Below, piece by piece: positions 1 through 5,902 of a stretch of 9,574 bases of DNA; the stretch's first letter is position 1, and the number at the start of each line of letters is the position of its first letter. The stretch covers positions 1-9,574 of the forward strand of contig JAISEZ010000125.1 of the NCBI GenBank assembly GCA_031263835.1, given 5' to 3'. Under the pieces are notes generated by a model. That model was not told the origin of the DNA. It did not search any database and worked only from the letters and a program-made list of their open reading frames with translations. The DNA comes from Tannerella sp. (GTDB taxonomy: Bacteria; Bacteroidota; Bacteroidia; Bacteroidales; Tannerellaceae). The translations under genes and the position numbers were made by a program.

Positions 1-114
1 TACGTTTAGTCTGCCTTCCGATTTTTGATGAGATTGGCATGAGATTGACAAAAAAACACCTCGGTAGGGTAACAATAAAAACTGAAAAAACGAGACTTTA
101 TAGACAGACACTAA

Positions 115-1500
115 TTAGGGTTTATCCAGTTCGGCGCCCCGGTCGCCTTGCTGTTGCATCCATTTTTCGAGTTCGATTTTCATTTCGGCTATTCTTTTGG
201 CATGCAGCCTGTCGCCGGCAAGGTTTGTCAGTTCCCACGGGTCGGTTTCCAGGTCATAAAATTCGATGGCGGGGCGGATGGTAAACCTGTTGACGGTTTC
301 CCGGGCGACGCTGCCGGTTCCGGCGCTTTCCGTCCAGCTTGCCCATACCTGTTCCGTGTCGTTCACGTTCATCATGTGTTTCTCGAAATAGGGGACTTCG
401 GGCGTCAGGTTAATGATCAATTTGTAGCGTTTATCCTGAATGCTGCGGATGGGATAGGATGTGCCTTCCGGGATGTTGTTGTGGATGCCGTAAGCCCACT
501 GCCGGTGTTCCCGTTCTCCGTCGAAGAGCACAGGCAGGTAGCTCCATCCGTCTATTCCGTCGACGGGAGCGCCGCCTGCAAGTTCGAGCAGCGTTGGCAG
601 AACATCTTCGTACTGCACGATTGCGTCGGTTACCGTTCCGGCTTTGATTTTCTCCGGATAACGCGCTACCAATGCGCTGTGTTGCCCGAAATTATAACAC
701 GTCCATTTGCCGAAAGGAAACTGCGGGCCCTGTTCGCCGAGAAACATCACGAGCGTCCTGTTTAGCCGGCCGGTTTCTTCGAGCGTTTTGAGTACGGCGC
801 CGACCTGTTCGTCCAGTGCGCCGACTTCGGCCAGGAAGTCGCGGTATAGCCGCCGCGTTTCCGGATTGTCAACCAGATTGGGTGGCAGGATGATCTTGTC
901 CGCGTCAATTTTGCTGCGGTCGCCTTCCGTCCACGGGACGTGCGGATTGGTGCTGCAGACAAACAGGCAACAGGGCTGATCGCTGTTCGTGATGAATTCT
1001 TTTATCCCGGCAGTGGTATAGTTTGCCGACGGATAAACGCAGTCTGTTTCAAAGCCGGGTACTTCTTCGAAGTCGTAAACCAGGTGGGGTTGCGTATGCC
1101 TTTTCCCCGTCCGCCCCACACGATAACCTGCTGCCGGGAGCCAGGTCGTGATGCTTTGGATATCAGGGAATGAATTTTTGTGATTGCGGAACGAGCCGTG
1201 CCGTACGGGATACAGTCCCGTATACAGCGAAGCCCTGATCGGCACGCTCATTGCGCACGAGGCAAAATTGTGCGTAAACCGCACGCCTTCTCCGGCTATC
1301 CGGTCGATGTTGGGCGTAGGGATGTTTTGTCCGCCGTAGCAGCCTAATTCGTTCGTGGCAAGGTCGTCGGCCAGAATGACGACGATGTTGGGTTTCGCCG
1401 GGTTTTTTGCCTGCAGTGTACGGGCGCCTGTCGCCAGCGTTGCTGTTGTGCCGAGTATCAGCATTTGCGGCACGTTGTTGAAGATAAAGTTTTGCATCAT
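115..1500 (-). CDS. Exported serine-type sulfatase, sulfamidase (SGSH/S1_8)-like
   Basis: Family S1 sulfatase of 461 residues, predicted to hydrolyse sulfate esters or N-sulfates of a glycan outside the cytoplasm. Seen: PNIVVILADD with metal-ligand Asp45/Asp46; modification motif S85-V-P-I-R89 followed by ASLYTG; GKRH (Lys133, His135) in place of the usual GKWH; NPHVPW (His187); and GEQG near 256 where most S1 enzymes have SDNG, followed by FPFGKWTC. The C-terminal half resembles human N-sulfoglucosamine sulfohydrolase (YPIRSIQDKRYKLIINL; FYDLETDPWELTNLAGD), which favours a heparan N-sulfatase-like subfamily. The N-terminus has a hydrophobic stretch (MLILGTTATLATG) but no Lys or Arg before it, so the signal peptide is weak; Met1 or Met2 is used as start, and Met13 is possible. 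It is the last gene of the run. The residue converted to formylglycine is Ser, so an anSME is needed. The substrate is inferred. Confidence 0.93.
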   Translation of the reverse strand: MMQNFIFNNVPQMLILGTTATLATGARTLQAKNPAKPNIVVILADDLATNELGCYGGQNIPTPNIDRIAGEGVRFTHNFASCAMSVPIRASLYTGLYPVRHGSFRNHKNSFPDIQSITTWLPAAGYRVGRTGKRHTQPHLVYDFEEVPGFETDCVYPSANYTTAGIKEFITNSDQPCCLFVCSTNPHVPWTEGDRSKIDADKIILPPNLVDNPETRRLYRDFLAEVGALDEQVGAVLKTLEETGRLNRTLVMFLGEQGPQFPFGKWTCYNFGQHSALVARYPEKIKAGTVTDAIVQYEDVLPTLLELAGGAPVDGIDGWSYLPVLFDGEREHRQWAYGIHNNIPEGTSYPIRSIQDKRYKLIINLTPEVPYFEKHMMNVNDTEQVWASWTESAGTGSVARETVNRFTIRPAIEFYDLETDPWELTNLAGDRLHAKRIAEMKIELEKWMQQQGDRGAELDKP

Positions 1501-1528
1501 ATTTCAGTGTTTAATCTTTTTCAATTTT

Positions 1529-1811
1529 TCATTCATGGGGGGCGACAAATCCTTTCCGTCCTTCGTTGAAGGGAGCGACTTTGAGGTCAGGTTCCATAGC
1601 ATCAAATTTTTCCGTCACGTTCTGCAATCGTGCAGCTTCCTGCGGATGGCCGGTAATGACATTGACGGTTTCCAACGGATCGGAGGGATAATATAAGAGG
1701 ACAGCATTTTGGATGTTCATGCTCTCATTTTTACCGGGCAGGATGAGTTGGTTGAGCAGACAGTCCGGAAGACGCCAGCAGCAGGTTTAAAGAAATCTTT
1801 AGGGTATTCAC
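1529..1811 (-). pseudogene. Decayed sulfatase remnant: signal peptide plus C-terminal tail, core deleted
   Basis: Two pieces of a sulfatase lie where a full gene would fit. Twenty bases after the stop of the upstream sulfatase, a GTG codon at 1811 opens 26 codons that read as a signal peptide (LKISLNLLLASSGLSAQ, then PTHPAR). They end at TAA (1731-1733), exactly where the sibling proteins continue with PNI and the catalytic core. In another frame, open from 1786 to the TGA at 1529-1531 and with an ATG at 1720, comes a tail resembling sulfatase C-termini: LLYYPSDPLETVNVITGHP, then EAARLQ. Compare DPRETVNL in the gene at 5903-7252. The roughly 400-residue core, with the formylglycine motif and the metal sites, is missing. 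The simplest reading is an internal deletion plus frameshift of a former operon member. A real 63-residue product from 1720 cannot be excluded but would have no sulfatase activity. Confidence 0.6.
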
Positions 1812-1831
1812 AGGTTTGGGGATTAACGGTT

Positions 1832-3505
1832 TTACGGACGGGGGACGACCAGGGTTCTTTTTTCCCATGCCAGATACCGGGCTTCCATTTCGGCTACCCG
1901 GTCGGGGTAGCGGGCGGCCAGATCGTGCATTTCGGAACGGTCGTCATTCAAATTGTAAAGTTCCCATTGGGGGGCGTTTTTAGGTTTTACGATTTTCCAG
2001 CCGGAGGCATCAATCAGCGCCATTTCGTCAAAATGTTCGAAGCACAGTTCCGCGTGTCCTTCCCGTTCACCCTCGATGAATATCGGCACCAGGCTTTTGC
2101 CTTCGTAAGGAATGATTTTGTTGTGCCGGTATTCCGTCGGGTAAGTGGCTCCGGACAGTTCCAGGCAAGTCGCCATGACATCAATGACGTGTCCCGGCTG
2201 TGCGGTGACGGCGCCCCTGTTCTGTTTGATGCCTTCAGGCCAGTGGGCAATCATGGGGGTACATATTCCTCCTTCATACGCTTTGGCTTTCCAGAAACGG
2301 AAAGGCGTATTGGCAACATTCGCCCAGCGAGCGCCTATGGAGGCGTAAGTGTTTTGCGGGCCGGGCAGGACGTCTTTGTTGCGGGGGTATATGATTTTTT
2401 CGCCGTTGCGCATTTCGGCCGGCCGGTCGTTTTCACCTTCCGTCATCGACTGGCATACTTCATTACTGCAACCGTTGTCGGACATGAACAGGATCAGTGT
2501 ATTGTCGAATGCGCCCGACTGTTTCAAGGCCTGTACCACTTTTCCTATTTCCTGATCCATCCGGTCGACCATTGCCGCGTGAACAGCCATTGCCCGGGCA
2601 TCCCATTCCTGCGAGGGATTATCATCCCATGCATCGGTAAACTGTCGCGGGGATAAAAAGTCACGGGCATTCTCAAAAATTTTCAGCTGTTTGATACGTT
2701 CGTATCTTTCCTGTCTGATTTTTTCCCATCCGACTTTGTACGTGTCTTCATACTTTTTAATGTCTTCGGGCAAGGCGTGAAGCGGCCAGTGTGGCGAATG
2801 AAAGGAGAGATACAGGAAAAAGGGCCGATCGCTTTCGGAATAGCGATGAATGTAAGCGACGGCGCTGTCGGACAGGGCGATGGTGCTGTAGTAGTCGCCG
2901 GGCACGTCCTTCACCGGTTCTTCACCATTGACAAGGCTGAAAGGGTCAAAATAATTGACCACGCCGTAAATGGTTCCATAGAATTGCTGAAAGCCGCGAC
3001 GGGTCGGATAATTTTCTATGGGAGCGAAGGTGTCATGATAGACCCGGTGTGCCAGCCATTGCCGCTGATCGTCGCGCAAAGGCGTTTCGGCTACATGCCA
3101 TTTTCCTGCCATTCCGGTCTGATAGCCTGCCCGGGCGAGCACTTCGGCGATGGTTACGCCGTCGTGTGTCATTGTGCCGCGGTAGCCGGGCTGACGGGCA
3201 TCGAAGGTCATGCGTCCTATACCGGCCTGATGCTGATATAATCCGGTCAGCAACGAGGCCCGCGTGGGACAGCTACGGCTGGCGTTATAAAAGCGGGAGA
3301 ATCTCAATCCGTTGTTCGCCAAAGCGTCAAGGTTGGGCGTTTGTATTTCTCCGCCGTAGCAGCCCGGATCCGAATAGCCAAGATCATCGGCCAGAATGAC
3401 CAGGATGTTGGGACGGTTATCGACTTTGGGCTGAGTCGCTACGGCTAAATGGGCTGTTGCTATTCCGGCAACAGCGGTGGACAAAGTTTTTAGATAAGTA
3501 CTCAT
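1832..3505 (-). CDS. Exported serine-type arylsulfatase, S1_4-like
   Basis: A 557-residue family S1 sulfatase of the AtsA-like (S1_4) arylsulfatase type. Seen: an N-terminal signal peptide (hydrophobic AVAGIATAHLAVA, cleavage near residue 23); RPNILVILADDLGYSD with Asp40/Asp41; modification motif S78-C-P-T-R82 followed by ASLLTG; GKWH (Lys135, His137); SPHWPLH (His239, His243); and MSDNG (Asp343, Asn344). All core S1 catalytic positions are therefore present. In the aligned motif the first position is Ser78; the neighbouring Cys79 sits at the variable x position. The C-terminus has the usual LYNLNDDRSEMHDLA segment. The start codon lies one base beyond the TAA of the upstream sulfatase (GTA TAA T ATG), so the two are almost certainly co-transcribed and probably translationally coupled. 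It is a paralogue of that neighbour. Length is normal for S1_4. The glycan substrate cannot be read from the sequence. Confidence 0.95.
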   Translation of the reverse strand: MSTYLKTLSTAVAGIATAHLAVATQPKVDNRPNILVILADDLGYSDPGCYGGEIQTPNLDALANNGLRFSRFYNASRSCPTRASLLTGLYQHQAGIGRMTFDARQPGYRGTMTHDGVTIAEVLARAGYQTGMAGKWHVAETPLRDDQRQWLAHRVYHDTFAPIENYPTRRGFQQFYGTIYGVVNYFDPFSLVNGEEPVKDVPGDYYSTIALSDSAVAYIHRYSESDRPFFLYLSFHSPHWPLHALPEDIKKYEDTYKVGWEKIRQERYERIKQLKIFENARDFLSPRQFTDAWDDNPSQEWDARAMAVHAAMVDRMDQEIGKVVQALKQSGAFDNTLILFMSDNGCSNEVCQSMTEGENDRPAEMRNGEKIIYPRNKDVLPGPQNTYASIGARWANVANTPFRFWKAKAYEGGICTPMIAHWPEGIKQNRGAVTAQPGHVIDVMATCLELSGATYPTEYRHNKIIPYEGKSLVPIFIEGEREGHAELCFEHFDEMALIDASGWKIVKPKNAPQWELYNLNDDRSEMHDLAARYPDRVAEMEARYLAWEKRTLVVPRP

Positions 3506-3506
3506 A

Positions 3507-5126
3507 TTATACAGGGTTTATGGTTTTGAAATACGCCATGCCGTGCCGGATACAGGCCGGTGCAGAGAATTTGTTCCATGCGGCAAACATCTGTTCCGTT
3601 CTTTGCGGGTCCATGCGCGACAGGTCGTTCATTTCCGTCGGATCGGCTTCCATATCGCAGAGTTTTACGGAAGCAGGATCAAACGGGTTTCCTTCTCCTG
3701 TTCTGGTGACGATTTTCCATTTGCCGTCGCGCAGGGCGATGTTGCCTTCATGTTCCCAGTAAGTCGGGCCTCTGCCTGTCCGCTGTCCCGAAAAGTTGGG
3801 GGTCAGGCTTACTCCCTGCATGGGAACGATGGCGTGTCCCTTACTGTATTCGGGGTAAACGGCTTTGCCGGCGTCGGCGCAGGTTGCCATGATGTCGATC
3901 AGGTGTCCGTATTCATCGACAAGGGTATTGTTCAGTTTCCGACTGATGCCGTTCGGATAATGGACGATCAGCGGGGTTGCGATTCCGCCTTCGCCGGTAA
4001 AATGCCTGTATTCCCTGTATGGCGTACTGCTCAGGTTTGCCCGGTTGATGCGGTAGCTTTCGTACGTGTCTGCCTTGCCGTCCACTTCTTTTCTTTGTCC
4101 GCTGCTGACAAATTCCGCGCAGGCGCCGTTGTCGCTCAGGAACATGATCAGGGTGTTTTCCAGCTGTCCACGGTCTTTCAGCGATTGCAGGATGCGTCCG
4201 ATGCCCTGATCCATTGCGTCTATTTGAGCGGCATAGATGGCCATTCGCATGGCAAATTCCTGCTGCTGTTCCGGCGGGAGGCTGTTCCATGCGGGGACGT
4301 TTTCGTCGCGGGGCGAGAGGACGGCGCCGGCAGGGAAGAGGCCCGTCTTTTTCTGGCGTTCGAAGCGTTCTTCGCGGAGGACGTCCCAGCCTTTTTTATA
4401 CCGTTCGCGGTATTTGTCTATATCTTTCCGGAGGGCGTGAAGGGGCCAGTGAGCGGCGGTGTATGCGGCGTAGAGGAAGATCGGCGCCTGCCGGTAATCG
4501 TGCCGGCGGATGAAGGCTGCGGCGCTGTCGCTGATGGCATGGGTAAAATAGAAGGCGCCGTCGTCGGGTGATTCGCCCTGCCCGTTGTCGTTGGTGTAAT
4601 GCACCTTAAAATAGTTTGAGGCGCCGCCTGTGATGCCGTAGAAGCGGTTGAAGCCGCGCTGGAGAGGCCAGTTGTCTTTCATCCGGCCATTGTTTTGGCG
4701 GTCGCTGCTTACGTGCCATTTGCCGCTCATACAGGTGTAATATCCGGCTGATTGCAGCACGTCGGCAAGGGTGACGCATTGCCGGTTCAGGTATCCCTGA
4801 CAGGGCGGACGCTGCATGTCGGCGGCGGCCATCCATCCCATTCCGGCCTGGTGCGGATAGAGTCCGGTCAGGAGGGATGCACGGGTGGGACAGCTGCGGG
4901 CGCAGTTGTAGAACTGCCGGTAGCGCAAGCCGTTTTGCGCCAGCCGGTCGATGTTCGGCGTTTCTATTTCGCCGCCATAGCAGCCGACGTCGGAATAGCC
5001 CATGTCATCGGCCAGGATAACGATCATGTTGGGGCGTTCGTCCCTGCGGCTGTCGGCGCTGCTACATGAATTTGCCGATATGGCGGCAAGGGTTGTCAGC
5101 GGTAAGAGATGATATACATTTTTCAT
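3507..5126 (-). CDS. Serine-type arylsulfatase, S1_4-like, probable lipoprotein
   Basis: A 539-residue S1 sulfatase closely similar in layout to the gene at 1832-3505. Seen: RPNMIVILADDMGYSDVGCYGG (Asp40/Asp41) in two overlapping blocks; modification motif S78-C-P-T-R82 with ASLLTG; SGKWH (Lys136, His138); AAHWPLH (His226, His230); and LSDNG (Asp332, Asn333). The N-terminus is a signal peptide ending SANSC at residue 21, followed by SSADS. This suggests lipidation at Cys21 and membrane anchoring, although Ala at -3 and Asn at -2 make the lipobox imperfect. The C-terminal LCDMEADPTEMNDLS segment is typical of the family. It is the first gene of the tight run, and the next gene starts one base after its stop. 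Its own ATG overlaps the TAA of a long uncertain frame (TAATG), and an inverted-repeat leader ends 18 bases upstream. An anSME would be required for Ser78. The substrate is unknown. Confidence 0.94.
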   Translation of the reverse strand: MKNVYHLLPLTTLAAISANSCSSADSRRDERPNMIVILADDMGYSDVGCYGGEIETPNIDRLAQNGLRYRQFYNCARSCPTRASLLTGLYPHQAGMGWMAAADMQRPPCQGYLNRQCVTLADVLQSAGYYTCMSGKWHVSSDRQNNGRMKDNWPLQRGFNRFYGITGGASNYFKVHYTNDNGQGESPDDGAFYFTHAISDSAAAFIRRHDYRQAPIFLYAAYTAAHWPLHALRKDIDKYRERYKKGWDVLREERFERQKKTGLFPAGAVLSPRDENVPAWNSLPPEQQQEFAMRMAIYAAQIDAMDQGIGRILQSLKDRGQLENTLIMFLSDNGACAEFVSSGQRKEVDGKADTYESYRINRANLSSTPYREYRHFTGEGGIATPLIVHYPNGISRKLNNTLVDEYGHLIDIMATCADAGKAVYPEYSKGHAIVPMQGVSLTPNFSGQRTGRGPTYWEHEGNIALRDGKWKIVTRTGEGNPFDPASVKLCDMEADPTEMNDLSRMDPQRTEQMFAAWNKFSAPACIRHGMAYFKTINPV

Positions 5127-5144
5127 TATTTTATATTTATTCTT

Positions 5145-5297
5145 TGCACGGTATGGTTTTGTGCATTGCCCTCCGGGGATTGGAAGTCTTTGAGTCCTGA
5201 AGTCTTTAAGTCTTTAAGTCCTGGGGGGATGCTACGCCGGCTGGAGACTGCGCTGAGCAGAGGACATGGCGTGTAATGCACAAAACCAGGCCGTGCA
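5145..5297. repeat. 153-bp segment bounded by 23-bp inverted repeats
   Basis: The left arm at 5145-5167 and the right arm at 5275-5297 are inverted copies matching at 21 of 23 positions. They share TGCACGG and, after a two-base mismatch, the 14-base TGGTTTTGTGCATT. The 107-base interior holds a short tandem repeat (5183-5221) and a smaller nested inverted pair, ACGCC at 5234-5238 with GGCGT at 5268-5272. Transcribed on the minus strand it could form a long hairpin whose 3' arm ends 18 bases before the sulfatase ATG at 5126. That position would suit control of transcription or translation of the sulfatase run. No target-site duplication is visible in the flanks and there is no gene inside, so a small transposon-derived element is possible but unproven. 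Confidence 0.7.
5183..5221. repeat. Short tandem repeat, AAGTCTT-type
   Basis: About four imperfect copies of a 7-9 base motif: GAAGTCTTTGAGTCCT, then GAAGTCTTTAAGTC, then TTTAAGTCCT. It lies within the interior of the 153-bp inverted-repeat segment. Such low-complexity repeats can vary in copy number by slippage. No function is visible. Confidence 0.6.
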
Positions 5298-5347
5298 CAG
5301 TATAACGAATTACAGATTTCCATGTTGACGGTGCGAATACCGACGGC

Positions 5348-5630
5348 ATTGCGATCACCGCATTTGCGGTAATCGGAATACGGACTGTATTGCGATCGCC
5401 GCATTTGCGGTAATCGGAATGCGGACTGTATTGCGATTACCGCATTTGCGGGAATCGGAATGTGGATTGTATTCCGATTACCGCATTTGCGGTAATCGGA
5501 ATGCGGACTGTATTCCGATCGCCGCATTTGCGGTAATCGGAATGTGGACTGTATTCCGATTACCGCATTTGCGGTAATCGGAATATGGACTGTATTTCGA
5601 TTACCGCATTTGCGGTAATCGGAATACGGA
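5348..5630. repeat. Array of seven 41-bp tandem units, each with a 32-bp palindrome
   Basis: Units start at 5348, 5389, 5430, 5471, 5512, 5553 and 5594; the last is cut at 37 bases. A degenerate half unit may precede at 5330-5347. The consensus palindrome is ATTCCGATTACCGCA, then TT, then the exact inverse TGCGGTAATCGGAAT. A 9-base joiner, mostly of the form GYGGACTGT or AYGGACTGT, completes the 41 bp. Units 4 and 6 are perfect palindromes; the others have one to three mismatches, mainly in the left arm. The array lies between two co-directional sulfatase genes, so read-through RNA would fold into a row of stem-loops. A 41-bp period is close to four DNA turns, which would also place the sites on one face for a dimeric binding protein. 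I do not recognise the sequence as a named repeat family. Confidence 0.95.
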
Positions 5631-5902
5631 ACGGGTACCGTTCGTCTTCCATTACGACAGGGTGCGGCGCAGTCCATAGAGCGCCTGCGCGGAGGTTGCT
5701 TCCCTCCCCGCCCGGCGCCGTCCCCGAATTGCGCTGTGTCCATACCGGAAATCCCCGGGCATGGCGACTGCCGGACGTTCCGTCGACCGTCGCCGTACCA
5801 TCCGCCGCCGTTGCGGGAATGCTGCCCGCGTGTCTGTTCCTGCTGTTGCATTGCTCAATTTTTTTTCCGTCGTAAAGGTAATGAATTTTTAGAATCACAG
5901 GT
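5631..5902. other. Unassigned GC-rich spacer downstream of the GALNS-like sulfatase
   Basis: Between the repeat array and the stop of the sulfatase at 5903, I see no convincing gene, RNA or terminator. Positions about 5650-5830 are visibly richer in G and C than the flanking genes. They keep several minus-strand frames open, as expected from low A/T content. A run of eight T on the plus strand near 5862-5869 is not preceded by a clear stem in either direction. Confidence 0.5.

Larger units (their letters stand above)
5126..5851 (-). other. Uncertain 241-codon frame through the repeat array
   Basis: An open minus-strand frame starts at ATG 5851 and ends at TAA 5126-5128, overlapping the ATG of the first sulfatase of the run (TAATG). 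The product matches no family I recognise, and it has no signal peptide or hydrophobic segment. Its first 75 or so residues are rich in Gly, Arg and Pro. The middle is the 41-bp repeats read successively in three phases, giving blocks such as FRLPQMRRS, SDYRKCGNRNT and IPITANAVI. The tail contains LKDLKTSGLKDFQ from a short tandem repeat. Composition argues for non-coding DNA. The overlap with the next start and the in-phase loss of stop triplets argue mildly the other way. It is listed so the reader knows it exists, not as an accepted gene. Confidence 0.15.

Noticed and set aside
50..70. Rho-independent terminator after the last sulfatase
   Set aside because: The minus strand has seven T at 50-56, but the preceding stem (CCT/AGG around ACCG) is only three pairs.
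3543..4571. Long plus-strand open frames opposite the sulfatases (also 148-765 and 1709-2656)
   Set aside because: They lie wholly antisense to well-supported sulfatase genes and resemble no family. Antisense frames of this length are common in genes of this composition.
5145..5297. Insertion sequence
   Set aside because: There is no transposase frame and no target-site duplication. It is kept only as an inverted-repeat segment.
5348..5630. CRISPR array
   Set aside because: The 9-base stretches between palindromes are nearly identical and far too short for spacers, and no cas gene is present. It is a tandem repeat.
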